Of a DNA stretch of 64,000 nt, positions 11,286 to 25,881 are shown piece after piece. A program made the translations under genes and the position numbers. The stretch's first letter is position 1; the number at the start of each line of letters is the position of its first letter. Source of the stretch: Petrolisthes cinctipes (lineage: Eukaryota > Arthropoda > Malacostraca > Decapoda > Porcellanidae); assembly GCA_033782935.1 (NCBI GenBank), contig JAWQEG010000490.1:712001-776000 (forward strand), in the 5' to 3' direction. Under the pieces are notes generated by a model. The model was not told where the DNA came from. It ran no database searches and saw only the letters and a program-made list of their open reading frames with translations.

Positions 11286-12172
11286 CAAAACATGCTAAAA
11301 ATCGATATTTTAGGTGCGCAAAGTCGATATATCAAATTCAGGCCCAAAACACCCAAAAATTCGATATTTTGGGGTCCCAGAAGCGATCTGTACATGCCTA
11401 CTCCGTGTTAGAGAATTTTCAATATACAGGCCAAAAACATACTGAAAATCGATCTTTTAGGTGCCCAAAACTCGATATGTGGATGCATCTTCTGTACCCG
11501 TTTATAACTCAAATTTAGGCTCAAAACACCCGAAAATTCGATATTTGGGGGTCCCAGAAGCGATCTATACTTGCCTATTCCGTGTTAGAGTATTTTCAAA
11601 TAACAGGCCCAAAACAAGCTGAAAATCGATATTTTAGGTGCCCAAAAGTCGATATGTGCATGCATCTTCTGTACCCGTTTTTATCTCAAATTCAGGCTCA
11701 AAACATCCGAAAATTCGATATTTTGGGGTCCCAGAAGCTATCTGTACATGCCTACTCAGATGCAGGCCCAAAACATGCTGAAAATCGATATTTTAGGTGC
11801 CCAAAGAAAACATATGTATGCATCTTCTGCACTCATTTATATCTCAAATTAAACCTCAAAACACCCGAAAATTCGATAATTTTGGGTCCCAGAATCGATC
11901 TGTACATGTTTAGTCAGTGCTAGAATATTTTCAAAATATAGGCTCAAAACATGCTAAAAATCGATATTTTAAGTGTCCAAAGTCGATATGTGCTTTCATC
12001 TTCTGTACCCGTTTATATCTCAAATTCAGGATCAAAACACCCGAAAATTCGATATTTTTGGGTCCCAGAAGCGATCTGTACATGCCTACTCAGTGCTAAA
12101 ATGATTTTAAAATATAGGCTCAAAACATGCTAAAATCGATATTTTAAGTGACCAAAGTCGATATGTGCATGC

Positions 12173-12824
12173 ATCTTCTGTACCCGTTTATATCTCAAAT
12201 TCAGGCTGAAAACACCCGAAAATTCGATATTTTGGGGTCCCAGAAGCGATCTGTACATGCCTTCTCAGGTCTAGAATATTTTCAAAATATAGGCCCAAAA
12301 CATGCTAAAAATCGATATTTTAGGTGCCCAAAGTCGATATCTCAAATTCAGGCCCAAAACACCCGAAAATTCGATATTTTGGGGTCCCAGAAGCGAACTG
12401 TACATGCCTACTCCGTGTTAGAGTATTTTCAAAATACAGACCCAAAACATACTGAAAATCGATCTTTTAGGTGCCCAAAAGTTGATATGTGCATGCATCT
12501 TCTGTACCCGTTTATATCCCAAATTCAGCCTCAAAACACCCGAAAATTCGTTATTTTAGGGTCCCAGAAGCGATCTCTACATGCCTACTTAGTGCTAGAA
12601 TGTTTTCAAAATATAGGCTCAAATCATGCTAAAAATCGATATTTTAAGTGTCCAAAGTCGATATGTGCATGCATCATCTGTACCCGTTTATATCTCAAAT
12701 TCAGGCTCAAAACACCCGAAAATTCGATATTTTGGGGTCCCAGAAGTGATATGTACATGCCTACTTAGTGCTAGAATATTTTCAAAATATAGGCCCAAAA
12801 CATGCTAAAAATCGATATTTTAGG
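12173..12824 (+). repeat. Spacer block copied from the 5.9-6.5 and 8.3-8.9 kb segments
   Basis: CAGGCTGAAAACACCCG, CTTCTCAGGTCTAG, AAAAGTTGATATG and GCGATCTCTACATG occur here in the same order as at 5.88-6.5 kb (offset 6,314). From GTTGATATG on they match 8.58-8.9 kb (offset 3,896). The segment therefore belongs to the 2418 bp family and separates the two 3414 bp blocks. Confidence 0.78.
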
Positions 12825-12879
12825 TGTCCAAAGTCGATCTGTAACTCGTAGTTAGAGTATTTTCAAAATACAGGCCCAA
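12799..12879 (+). repeat. 81 bp mini-monomer, fourth copy
   Basis: Same junction and spacing, 3,414 bp from the third copy. That is the period of the surrounding 9.4-15.4 kb duplication, of which this mini-monomer marks the left edge. Confidence 0.85.
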
Positions 12880-15409
12880 AACATGCTGAAAATCGATATT
12901 TTAGGTGCCCAAAGTCAATATGTGCATGCATCTTCTGTACCCGTTTGTATATCAAATTCAGGCTCAAAACACCTGAAAATTCGGTTTTTTTGGGTCCTAG
13001 AAGCTATCTGTACATCCCTACTCCTAGTTAGAATGTTTTCAAGATACAGACCCAAAACATGCTCAAAATCGATATTTTAGGTGCCCAAAAGTCGAAATGT
13101 GCATGCATCTTCTGTACCCGTTTATATCTCAAATTCAGGCTCAAAACACCTGAAAATTCGATATTTTGTTGTCCCAGAAGCGATCTATACATGCCTTCTC
13201 AGTGCTAGAATATTTTCAAAATATAGTCCCAAAACATTCTAAAAATTGATATTTTAGGTGCCCAAAGTCGATATCTCAAATTCAGGCCCAAAACACACAA
13301 AAATTCGATATTTTGGGGTTCCATAAGCGATCTGTACGTGCCTACTCCGTGTTATAATATTTTCAATATACAGGAACAAAACATACTGAAAATCGATCTT
13401 TTAGGTGCCCATAAGTCTATATGTGGATGCATCTTCTGTACCCGTTTATATTTCAAATTCAGTCTCAAAACACCTGAAAATTCGATATTTTGAGGTCCCA
13501 GAAGCGATCTGTACTTGCCTACTCCGTGTTAGAGTATTTTCAAAATACATGCCCAAAACAAGCTGAAAATCGATATTTTAGGTGCCCAAAGTCGATATCT
13601 CAAATTCAGGCCCAAAACACCCGAAAATTCGATATTTTTGGGTCCCAGAAGCGATCTGTACATGCCTACTCAGTGCTAGAATGTTTTCAAAATATAGGCT
13701 CAAAACATGCTAAAAATCGATATTTTAAGTGTCCAAAGTCGATATGTGCATTCATCATCTGTACCCGTTTATATCTCAAATTCAGGCTCAAAACACCCGA
13801 AAATTCGATATTTTTGGGTCCCAGAAGCGATCTGTACATGCCTACTTAGTGCTAGAATATTTTCAAAATATAGGCCCAAAACATGCTAAAAATCGATATT
13901 TTAGGTGCCCAAAGTCGATATCTCAAATTCAGGCCCAAAACACCCGAAAATTTGATATTTTTGGGTCCCAGAAGCGATCTGTACATGCCTACTCAGTGCT
14001 AGAATGTTTTCAAAATATAGGTTAAAAACATGCTAAAAATCGATATTTTAAGTGTCCAAAGTCGATATGTGCATGCATCATCTGTACCCGTTTATATCTC
14101 AAATTCAGGCTCAAAACACCCGAAAATCCGATATTTTGGGGTCCCAGAAGTGATCTGTACATGCCTACTTAGTGCTAGAATATTTTCAAAATATAGGCTC
14201 AGAACATGCTAAAAAATGATATTTTAGGTGCCCAAAGTCGATATCTCAAATTCAGGCCAAAAACACCCGAAAATTCGATAATTTGGGGTCCCTGAAGCGA
14301 ACTGTACATGCTTACTCCGTGTTAGAGTATTTTCAAAATACAGGCCCAAAACATACTGAAAATCGATCATTTAGGTGCCCAAAAGTCGATATGTGCATGC
14401 ATCTTCTGTACCCGTTTATATCCCAAATTCAACCTCAAAACACCCGAAAATTCGTTATTTTGGGGTCCCAGAAGAGAACTGTACATGCCTACTCCGTGTT
14501 AGAGTATTTTCAAAATACAGGCCCAAAACATGCTGAAAATCGATATTTTAGGTGCCCAAAGTCAATATGTGCATGCATCTTCTGTACCCGTTTATATCTC
14601 AAATTCAGGCTCAAAACACCCGAAAATTCGATATTTTGGGGTCTCAGAAGCGATCTGTACATGCCTACTCAGTGCTAGAATATTTTCAAAATATAGGCCC
14701 AAAACATGCTAAAAATCGATATTTTAGGTGCGCAAAGTCGATATATCAAATTCAGGCCCAAAACACCCAAAAATTCGATATTTGGGGGTCCCAGAAGCGA
14801 TCTATACTTGCCTATTCCGTGTTAGAGTATTTTCAAATAACAGGCCCAAAACAAGCTGAAAATCGATATTTTAGGTGCCCAAAAGTCGATATGTGCATGC
14901 ATCTTCTGTACTCGTTTTTATCTCAAATTCAGGCTCAAAACATCCGAAAATTCGATATTTTGGGGTCCCAGAAGCGATCTGTACATGCCTACTCAGATGC
15001 AGGCCCAAAACATGCTGAAAATCGATATTTTAGGTGCCCAAAGAAAACATATGTATGCATCTTCTGCACTCATTTATATCTCAAATTAAACCTCAAAACA
15101 CCCGAAAATTCGATAATTTTGGGTCCCAGAAGCGATCTGTACATGTTTAGTCAGTGCTAGAATATTTTCAAAATATAGGCTCAAAACATGCTAAAAATCG
15201 ATATTTTAAGTGTCCAAAGTCGATATGTGCTTTCATCTTCTGTACCCGTTTATATCTCAAATTCAGGATCAAAACACCCGAAAATTCGATATTTTTGGGT
15301 CCCAGAAGCGATCTGTACATGCCTACTCAGTGCTAAAATGATTTTAAAATATAGGCTCAAAACATGCTAAAATCGATATTTTAAGTGACCAAAGTCGATA
15401 TGTGCATGC
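12825..15409 (+). repeat. Higher-order block, 3414 bp period, copy 2
   Basis: Second copy of the 9.4-12.2 kb block. It lacks one 177 bp monomer. The copies diverge after AAGTGACCAAAGTCGATATG near 15.4 kb, where copy 2 reads GCACCATCTG instead of GCATCTTCTG. Confidence 0.85.
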
Positions 15410-18400
15410 ACCATCTGTACCCGTTTATATCTCAAATTCAGGCTCAAAACACCCGAAAATTCGATATTTTGGGGTCCCAGAAGTGATCTGTAAATGCCTA
15501 CTTAGTGCTAGAATATTTTCAAAATATGGGCCCAAAACATGCAAAAAATCGATATTTTAGGTGCCCAAACTCGATATCTCAAATTTAGGCCCAAAACACC
15601 CGAAAATTCGATATTTTGGGGTCCCCGAAGCGAACTGTACATGCCTACTCCGTGTTAGAGTATTTTCAAAATACAGGCCCAAAACATACTGAAAATCAAT
15701 CTTTTAGGTGCCCAAAAGTCGATATGTGCATGCATCATCTGTACCAGTTTTAATCTCAAATTCAGGCTCCAAACACCCGAAAATTCGATATTTTTGGGTC
15801 CCAGAAGCGATCTGTACATGCCTACTCAGATGCAGGCCCAAAACATGCTGAAAATCGATATTTTAGGTGCCCAAAGTCAACATGTGTATGCATCTTCTGC
15901 ACTCGTTTATATCTCAAATTCAACCTCAAAACACCCGAAAATTCGATAATTTTGGGTCCCAGAAGCGATCTGTACATGTCTAGTCAGTGCTAGAATGTTT
16001 TCAAAATATAGGCTCAAAACATGCTGAAAATCGATATTTTAGGTTCCCAAAGTCAATTATGTGCATGCATCTTCTGTACCCGTTTGTATATCAAATTCAG
16101 GCTCAAAACTCCCGAAAATTCGGTATTTTTGGGTCCTAGAAGCTATCTGTATATCCCTACTCCTAGTTAGAATGTTTTCAAGAAACAGACCCAAAACATG
16201 CACAAAATCGATATTTTTGGTGCCCAAAAGTCGATATGTGCATGCATCTTCTGTACCCGTTTATATCTCAAATTCAGGCTCAAAACACCTGAAAATTCGA
16301 TATTTTGAGGTCCCTGAAGCGATGTGTATATGCCTACTCAGTGCTAGAATATTTTCAAAATATAGGCCCAAAACATTCTAAAAATCGATATTTTAGGTGC
16401 CCAAACTCGATATCTCAAATTCAGGCCCAAAACACCCGAAAATTCGATATTTTGGGGTTCCAGAAGCGATCTGTACATGCCTACTCCGTGTTAGAGTATT
16501 TTCAATATCCAGGCCCAAAACATACTGATAATCAATCTTTTAGGTGCCCATAAGTTGATATGTGGATGCATCTTCTGTACCCGTTTATATTTCAAATTCT
16601 GGCTCAAAACACCTGAAAATTCGATATTTTGGGGTCCCAGAAGCGATCTGTACTTGCCTACTCCGTGTTAGAGTATTTTCAAAATATAGGCCCAAAACAA
16701 GCTGAAAATCGATATTTTAGGTGATCAAAGTCAATATGTGTATGCATCTTCTGCACCCGTTTATATCCAAAATTCAACCTCAAAACACCCGAAAATTCGA
16801 TATTTTTGGGTCCCAGAAGCGATCTGTACATGCCTACTCAGTGCTAGAATGTTTTCAAAATATAGGCTCAAAACATGCTAAAAATCGATATTTTAAGTGT
16901 CCAAAGTCGATATGTGCATGCATCATCTGTACCCGTTTATATCTCAAATTCAGGCTCAAAACACCCGAAATTTCGATATTTTGGGGTCCCAGAAGTGATC
17001 TGTACATGCCTACTTAGTGATAGAATAGTTTCAAAATATAGGCCCAAAACATGCTAAAAAATGATATTTTAGGTGCCCAAAGTCGATATATCAAATTCAG
17101 GCCAAAAACACCCGAAAATTCGATAATTTGGGGTCCCAGAAGCGAACTGTACATGCCTACTCCGTGTTAGAGTATTTTCAAAATACAGGCTCAAAACATA
17201 CTGAAAGACGATCTTTTAGGTGCCCAAAAGTCGATATGTGGATGCATCTTCTGTACCCGTTTATATCCCAAATTCAACCTCAAAACACCCGAAAATTCGA
17301 TATTTTTGGGTCCCAGAAGCGATCTGTGCTAGAATGTTTTCAAAATATGGGCTCAAAACATGCTAAAAATCGATATTTTAAGTGTCCAAAGTCGATATGT
17401 GCATGCATCTTCTGTACCCGTTTATATCTCAAATTCAGGCTCAAAACACCTGAAAATTCGATATTTTGGGGTCCCTGAAGCGATCTGTACATGCCTACTC
17501 AGTGCTAGAATATTTTCAAAATATAGGCCCAAAACATTCTAAAAATCGATATTTTAGGTGCCCAAAGTCGATATCTCAAATTCAGGCCCAAAACACCCGA
17601 AAATTCGATATTTTGAGGTTCCAGAAGCGATCTGTACATGCCTACTCCGTGTTAGAGTATTTTCAATATCCAGGCCCAAAACATACTGATAATCAATCTT
17701 TTAGGTGCCCAAAAGTCGATATGTGCATGCATCTTCTGTACCCGTTTTTATCTCAAATTCAGGCTCCAAACACCCGAAAATTTGATATTTTGGGGTCCCA
17801 GAAGCGATCTGTACATGCCTACTCAGATGCAGGCCCAAAACATGCTGAAAATCGATATTTTAGGTGCCAAAAGTCAACATGTGTATGCATCTTCTGTACC
17901 CGTTTATATCTCAAATTCAGGCTCAAAACACCCGAAAATTCGATAATTTTGGGTCCCAGAAGCGATCTGTACATGTCTAGTCAGTGCTAGAATGTTTACA
18001 AAATATAGGCTCAAAACATGCTAAAAATCGATATTTTAAGTGTCCAAAGTCGATATGTGCATGCATCTTCTGTACCCGTTTATATCTCAAATTCAGGCTC
18101 AAAACACCCGAAAATTCGATATTTTGGGGTCCCAGAAGCGAACTGTACATTCCTACTCCATGTTAGAGTATTTTCAAAATACAGGCCCAAAACATACTGA
18201 AAATCGATCTCTTAGGTGCCCAAAAGTCGATATGTGCATGCATCTTCTGTACCCGTTTATATCCCAAATTCAACCTCAAAACACCCGAAAATTCGATATT
18301 TTGGGGTCCCAGAAGCGAACTGTACATGCCTACTCAGTGCTAGAATATTTTCAAAATATAGGCCCAAAACATGCTAAAAATCGATATTTTAGGTGCCCAA

Positions 18401-21400
18401 AGTCGATATCTCAAATTCAGGCCCAAAACACCCAATAATTCGATATTTTGGGATCCCAGAAGCGATCTGTACATGCCTACTCCGTGTTAGAGTATTCTCA
18501 ATATACAGGCCCAAAACATACTAAAATCGATCTTTTAGGTGACCATAAGTCGATATGTGAATGCATCTTCTGTACCCGTTTATATCCCAAATTCAACCTC
18601 AAAACACCCAAAAATTCGATATTTTTGGGTCCCAGAAGCGATTTGTGCTAGAATTTTTTCAAAATATAGGCTCAAAACATGCAAAAAATTGATATTTTAA
18701 GTGTCCAATGTCGATATGTGCATACATCATCTGTACCCGTTTATATCTCAAATTCAGGCTCAAAACACCCGAAAATTCGATATTTGGGGGTCCCAGAAGT
18801 TATATGTACATGCCTACTTAGTGCTAGAATATTTTCAAAATATAGGCCCAAAACATGCTAAAAATCGATATTTTAGGTGCCGAAAGTCGATATCTCAAAT
18901 TCAGGGCCAAAACACGCGAAAATTCGATATTTTGGGGTCCCAGAAGCGAACTGTACATGCCTACTCCTTGTTAGAGTATTTTCAAAATACAGGCCCAAAA
19001 CATACTGAAAATCGATCTTTTAGGTGCCCAAAAGTCGATATGTGCATGCATCTTCTGTACCCTTTTTTATCTCAAATTCAGGCTCCAAACACCCGAAAAT
19101 TCGATATTTCGGGGTCCCAGAAGCGATCTGTACATGCCTACTCAAATGCAGGCCCAAAACATGCTGAAAATCGATATTTTAGGTGCCCAAAGTCAACATG
19201 TGTATGCATCTTCTTCACTCGTTTATATCTCAAATTCAACCTTAAAACACCCGAAAATTCGATAATTTTGAGTCCTAGAAGCGATCTGTACATGTCTAGT
19301 CAGTGCTAGAATGTTTTCAAAACATAGGCTCAAAACATGCTAATAATCGATATTTTAAGTGTCCAAAGTCGATATGTGCATGCATCATCTGTACCCGTTT
19401 ATATCTCAAATTCAGGCTCAAAAAACCCGAAAATTCGATATTTTGGGGTCCCAGAAGTGATCTGTACATGCCTACTTAGCGCTAGAATATTTTCAAAATA
19501 TGGGCCTAAAACATGCTAAAAACCGATATTTTAGGTGCCCAAAGTCGATATCTCAAATTCAGGCCCAAAACACCCGAAAATTCGATATTTTGGGGTCCCA
19601 GAAGCGATCTGTACTTGCCTACTCTGTGTTAGAGTATTTTCAAAATACAGGCCCAAAACAAGCTGAAAATCGATATTTTAGGTGACCAAAGTCAATATGT
19701 GTATGCATCTTCTGCACCCGTTTATATCCAAAATTCAACCTCAAAACACCCGAAAATTCGATATTTTTGGGTCCCAGAAGCGATCTGTACATGCCTACTC
19801 AGTGCTAGAATGTTTTCAAAATATAGGCTCAAAACATGCTAAAAATCGATATTTTAAGTGTCCAAAGTCGATATGTGCATGCATCATCTGTACCCGTTTA
19901 TATCTCAAATTCAGGCTCAAAACACCCGAAAATTCGATATTTTGGGGTCCCAGAAGTGATCTGTACATGCCTACTTAGTGCTAGAATATTTTCAATACAT
20001 AGGCCCAAAACATGCTAAAAATCGATATTTTAGGTGCCCAAAGTCGATATCTCAAATTCAGGCCCAAAACGCCCGAAAATTCGATATTTTGGGGTCCCAG
20101 AAGTGATCTGTACATGCCTACTTAGTGCTAGAATATTTTCAAAATATAGGCCCAAAACATGCTAAAAATCGATATTTTAGGTACCCAATGTCGATATCTC
20201 AAATTCAGGCCCAAAACACCCGAAAATTCGATATATTGGGGTCCCAGAAGCGAACTGTACATGCCTACTCCGTGTTAGAGTATTTTCAAAATACAGGTCC
20301 AAAACATACTGAAAATCGATCTTTTAGGTGCCCAAAAGTCGATATGTGCATGCATCTTCTGTACCCGTTTATATCTCAAATTCAGGCTCCAAACACCCGA
20401 AAATTCGATATTTTGGGGTCCCAGAAGCGATCTGTACATGCCTACTCAGATGCAGGCCCAAAACATGCTGAAAATCGATATTTTAGGTGCCCAAAGTCAA
20501 CATGTGTATGCATCTTCTGCACTCGTTTATATCTCAAATTCAACCTCAAAACACCCGAAAATTCGAAAATTTTGGGTCCCAGAATCGTTCTGTACATGTC
20601 TAGTCAGTGCTAGAATGTTTTCAAAATATAGGCTCTAATCATGCAAAAAATCGATATTTTAAGTGTCCAAAGTCGATATGTGCATGCATCTTCTGTACCC
20701 GTTTATATCTCAAATTCAGGCTAAACACCCGAAAATTCAATATTTTGGGGTCCCAGAAGCGATCTGTACATGCCTACTCAGAGCTAGAATATTTTCAAAA
20801 TATAGGCCCAAAACATGCTAAAAATCGATATTTTAGGTGCCTAAAGTCGATATCTCAAATTCAGGCCCAAAACACCCAAAAATTCGATATTTTGGGGTCC
20901 CTGAAGCGATCTGTACATGCCTACTCCGTGTTAGAGTATTTTCAATATACAGGCCCAAAACATACTGAAAATCGATCTTTTTGGAGCCCAAAAGTCTATA
21001 TGTGCATGCATCATCTGTACCCGTTTATATCTCAAATTCAGGCTCAAAACACCCGAAAATTCGATATTTTTGGGTCCTAGAAGCAAACTGTACATGCCTA
21101 CTCCTAGTTAGAGTATTTTCAAAATACAGGCCCAAAACTTGCTGAAAATCGATATTTTAGGTGCCCAAAGTCAATACGTGCATGCATCTTCTGTACCCGT
21201 TTATATCTCAAATTCAGGCTCAAAACACCCGAAAATTCGGTATTTTTGGGTTCTAGAAGCGATCTGTACATCCCTAATCCTAGTTAGAATGTTTTCAAGA
21301 TACGGAACCATAACATGCTCAAAATCGATATTTTATGTGCCCAAAAGTCGATATGTGCATGAATCTTCCGTACACGTTTATATCTCAAATTCAGGCTCAA

Positions 21401-23850
21401 AACAGCAGAAAATTCGATATTTTGGGGTCCCAGATGTGATCTGTACATGCCTACTTAGTGCGAGAATATTTTCAAAATATAGGCCCAAAACATGCTCAAA
21501 ATCGATATTTTAGGTGCCCAAAGTCGATATCTCAAATTCAGGCCCAAAACACCAGAAAATTCGATATTTTGGGGTCCCAGAAGCGAACTGTACATGTCTT
21601 CTCAGATGCAGGCCCAAAACATGCTGAAAATCGATATTTTAGGTGCCCAAAGTCAACATTTGTATGCATCTTCTGCACTCGTTTATATCTCAAATTCAAC
21701 CTCAAAACACCCGAAAATTCGATAATTTTGGGTCCCAGAAGTGATCTGTACATGCCTACTTAGTGCTAGAATGTTTTCAAAATATAGGCCCAAAACATGC
21801 TAAGGATCGATATTTTAGGTGCCCAAAGTCGATATCTCAAATTCAGGCTCCAAACACCCGAAAATTCGATATTTTGGGGTCCCATAAGCGATCTATACAT
21901 GCCTACTAAGTGTTAGAGTATTTTCAATATACAGGCCCAAAACATACTCAAAATCGATATTTTATGTGCCCAAAAGTCGATATGTGCATGAATCTTCTGT
22001 ACCCGTTTATATCTCAAATTCAGGCTCAAAACACTCGAAAATTCGATATTTTTGGGTCCCAGAAGCGATCTGTACATGCCTACTTAGTGCTAGAATATTT
22101 TCAAAATATAGGCCCAAAACATGCTCAAAATCGATATTTTAGGTGCCCAAAGTCGATATCTCATATTAAGGCCCAAAATACCCAAAAATTCGACATTTTG
22201 GGGTCCCAGAAGCGAACTGTACATGCCTACTCAGTGTTAGAGTATTTTCAAAATACAGGCCCAAAACATACTGAAAATCGATCTTTTAGGTGCCCAAAAG
22301 TCGATATGTGCATGCATATTCTGTACCCGTTTATATCTCAAATTCAGGCTCCAAACACCCGAAAATTCGATATTTTGGGGTCCCAGAAGCGATCAGTACA
22401 TGCCTACTCAGATGCAGGCCCGAAGCATACTGAAAATCGATATTTTCGGTGCCCAAAGTCAACATGTGTTTGCATCTTCTGCACTCGTTTATATCTCAAA
22501 TTCATCAAAACACCCGAAAATTCAATAATTTTGGGTCCAAGAAGCGATATGTACATGTCTAGACAGTGCTAGAATGTTTTCAAAATATAGGCTCAAAACA
22601 TGCTAAAAATCGATATTTTAAGTGTCCAAAGTCGATATGTGCATGCATCTTCTTTACCCGTTTATATCTCAAATTCAGGCTCAAAACACCCGAAAATTCG
22701 ATATTTTTGGGTCCTAGAAGCGAACAGTACATGCCTACTCCTAGTTAGAGTATTTTCAAAATACAGGCCCAAAACTTGCTGAAAATCGATATTTTCGGTG
22801 CCCAAAGTCAAAATGTGGATGCATCTTCTGTACCCGTTTATATCTCAAATTCAGGCTCAAAACACCCGAAAATTCGGTATTTTTGGGTCCTATAATCGAT
22901 CTGTACATCCCTTCTCCTTGTTAGAATGTTTTCAAGATACAGACCCAAAACATGCTCAAAATCGATATTTTATGTGCCTAAAAGTCGATATGTGCATGCA
23001 TCTTCTTTACCCGTTTATATCTCAAATTCAGGCTCAAAACACCCGAAAATTCGATATTTTGGGGTCCTAGAAGCGTTCTGTACATGCCTACTTAGTGCTA
23101 GAATATTTTCAAAATATAGGCCCAAAACATGCTCAAAATCGATATTTTAGGTGCGCAAAGTCGATATCTCAAAGTAAGGCCCAAAACACCCGAAAATTCG
23201 ACATTTTGGGGTCCCAGAAGCGAACTGTACATGCCTACTCAGTGTTAGAGTATTTTCAAAATACAGGCCCAAAACATACTGAAAATCGATCTTTTAGGTG
23301 CCCAAAAGTCAATATGTGCATGCATATTCTGTACCCGTTTATATCTCAAATTCAGGCTCCAAACACCCGAAAATTCGATATTTTGGGGTCCCAGAAGCGA
23401 ACTGTACATGTCTACTCAGATGCAGGCCGAAAACATGCTGAAAATCGATATTTTAGGTGCCCAAAGTCAACATTTGTATGCATCTTCTGCACTCGTTTAT
23501 ATCTCAAATTCAACCTCAAAACACCCGAAAATTCGATAATTTTGGGTCCCAGAAGTGATCTGTACATGCCTACTTAGTGCTAGAATATTTTCAAAATATA
23601 GGCCCAAAACATGCTAAGGATCGATATTTTAGGTGCCCAAAGTCGATATCTCAAATTCAGGCTCCAAACACCCGAAAATTCGATATTTTGGGGTCCCAGA
23701 AGCGATCTGTACATGCCTACTCCGTGTTAGAGTATTTTCAATATACAGGCCCAAAACATACTCAAAATCGATATTTTATGTGCCCAAAAGTCGATATGTG
23801 CATGAATCTTCTGTACCCGTTTATATCTCAAATTCAGGCTCAAAACACTC
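15410..23850 (+). repeat. Array domain 1b: mixed monomers with dispersed local copies
   Basis: Full, 147 bp and 158 bp units continue. Matches inside the segment include 16.63-17.06 kb with 19.59-20.02 kb (offset 2,961), both carrying CTGCACCCGTTTATATCC and CAACCTC. There is also the distant copy of 2.17-2.90 kb at 16.66-17.39 kb. From about 21 kb new variants appear: TTTATGTGCCCAAAAGTCG, CTTCTTTACCCG, and ATGCTAAGGATCG. One 158 bp-linked unit near 22.5 kb lost 3 bp (AATTCATCAAAAC). No gene or foreign insert is seen. Confidence 0.82.
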
Positions 23851-23862
23851 GAAAATTCGATA

Positions 23863-24872
23863 TTTTGGGGTCCCAGAAGCGATCAGTACATGCCTACTCA
23901 GATGCAGGCCCAAAGCATACTGAAAATCGATATTTTAGGTGCCCAAAGTCAACATGTGTGTGCATCTTCTGCACTCGTTTATATCTCAAATTCAACCTCA
24001 AAACACCCGAAAATTCAATAATTTTGGGTCCAAGAAGCGATCTGTACATGTCTAGTCAGTGCTAGAATGTTTTCAAAATATAGGCTCGAAACATGCTAAA
24101 AATCGATATTTTAAGTGTCCAAAGTCGATATGTGCATGCATCTTCTTTACCCGTTTATATCTCAAATTCAGGCTCAAAACACCCGAAAATTCGATATTTT
24201 TGGGTCCTAGAAGCGAACAGTACATGCGTACTCCTAGTTAGAGTATTTTCAAAATACAGGCCCAAAACATGCTGAAAATCGATATTTTAAGTGCCCAAAG
24301 TCAATATGTTCATGCATCTTCTGCACTTGTTTATATCCCAAATTCAACCTCAAAACACCCGAAAATTCGATATTTTTTGGTCCCATAAGCGATCTGTACA
24401 TGCCTCTTCAGTGCTAGAATGTTTTCAAAATATAGGCTCAAAACTTGCTAAAAATCGATATTTTAAGTGTCCAAAGTCGATATGTGCATGCATCATCTTT
24501 ACCCGTTTATATCTCAAATTCAGGCTCAAAACACCCGAAAATTCGATATTTTGGGGTCTCAGAAGTGATCTGTACATGCCTACTTAGTGCTAGAATTTTT
24601 TCAAAATATAGGCCCAAAGCATGCTAAAAATCGATATTTTAGGTGCCCAAAGTCGATATCTCAAATTCAGGCCCAAAACACCCAAAAATTCGATATTTTA
24701 GGGTCCCAGAAGCGATCTGTAAATGCCTACTCCGTGTTAGAGTATTTTCAATATACAGGAACAAAACATACTGAAAATCGATCTTTTAGGTGCCCAAAAG
24801 TCGATATGTGCATGCATCTTCTGTACCCGTTTATATCTCAAATTCTGGCCCTAAACACCCGAAAATTCGATA
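23863..24872 (+). repeat. 1010 bp higher-order repeat, copy 1
   Basis: Sequence from about 23.85 to 24.88 kb repeats at +1,010 bp. In my reading the two copies differ by one base, a missing A at TTTTAGGGTCCC versus TTTTGGGTCCC. Shared private variants include GATCAGTACATGCC, GTGTGTGCATCTTCTG, AATAATTTTGGGTCCAAG, GCGAACAGTACATGCG and TTTTTTGGTCCCATAAG. One 158 bp unit is included. Confidence 0.92.
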
Positions 24873-25881
24873 TTTTGGGGTCCCAGAAGCGATCAGTACA
24901 TGCCTACTCAGATGCAGGCCCAAAGCATACTGAAAATCGATATTTTAGGTGCCCAAAGTCAACATGTGTGTGCATCTTCTGCACTCGTTTATATCTCAAA
25001 TTCAACCTCAAAACACCCGAAAATTCAATAATTTTGGGTCCAAGAAGCGATCTGTACATGTCTAGTCAGTGCTAGAATGTTTTCAAAATATAGGCTCGAA
25101 ACATGCTAAAAATCGATATTTTAAGTGTCCAAAGTCGATATGTGCATGCATCTTCTTTACCCGTTTATATCTCAAATTCAGGCTCAAAACACCCGAAAAT
25201 TCGATATTTTTGGGTCCTAGAAGCGAACAGTACATGCGTACTCCTAGTTAGAGTATTTTCAAAATACAGGCCCAAAACATGCTGAAAATCGATATTTTAA
25301 GTGCCCAAAGTCAATATGTTCATGCATCTTCTGCACTTGTTTATATCCCAAATTCAACCTCAAAACACCCGAAAATTCGATATTTTTTGGTCCCATAAGC
25401 GATCTGTACATGCCTCTTCAGTGCTAGAATGTTTTCAAAATATAGGCTCAAAACTTGCTAAAAATCGATATTTTAAGTGTCCAAAGTCGATATGTGCATG
25501 CATCATCTTTACCCGTTTATATCTCAAATTCAGGCTCAAAACACCCGAAAATTCGATATTTTGGGGTCTCAGAAGTGATCTGTACATGCCTACTTAGTGC
25601 TAGAATTTTTTCAAAATATAGGCCCAAAGCATGCTAAAAATCGATATTTTAGGTGCCCAAAGTCGATATCTCAAATTCAGGCCCAAAACACCCAAAAATT
25701 CGATATTTTGGGTCCCAGAAGCGATCTGTAAATGCCTACTCCGTGTTAGAGTATTTTCAATATACAGGAACAAAACATACTGAAAATCGATCTTTTAGGT
25801 GCCCAAAAGTCGATATGTGCATGCATCTTCTGTACCCGTTTATATCTCAAATTCTGGCCCTAAACACCCGAAAATTCGATA
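24873..25881 (+). repeat. 1010 bp higher-order repeat, copy 2 (1009 bp)
   Basis: Near-identical second copy. It contains the last 158 bp unit of the window (24906). After about 25.88 kb the sequence changes to the second domain. The near-identity marks this as one of the youngest duplications in the window. Confidence 0.92.

Larger units (their letters stand above)
9411..12172 (+). repeat. Higher-order block, 3414 bp period, copy 1
   Basis: Landmarks at 9469, 10076, 10293, 10616, 10869, 11116 and 11138 recur at +3,414 bp with very few substitutions, including shared oddities such as CCTGAAGCGAACTG, GGTTAAAAACATGCT and GTGCGCAAAGTCG. From about 11.5 kb on the offset becomes 3,237 bp, so this copy holds one 177 bp monomer (around 11.36-11.54 kb) that copy 2 lacks. 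Confidence 0.85.
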
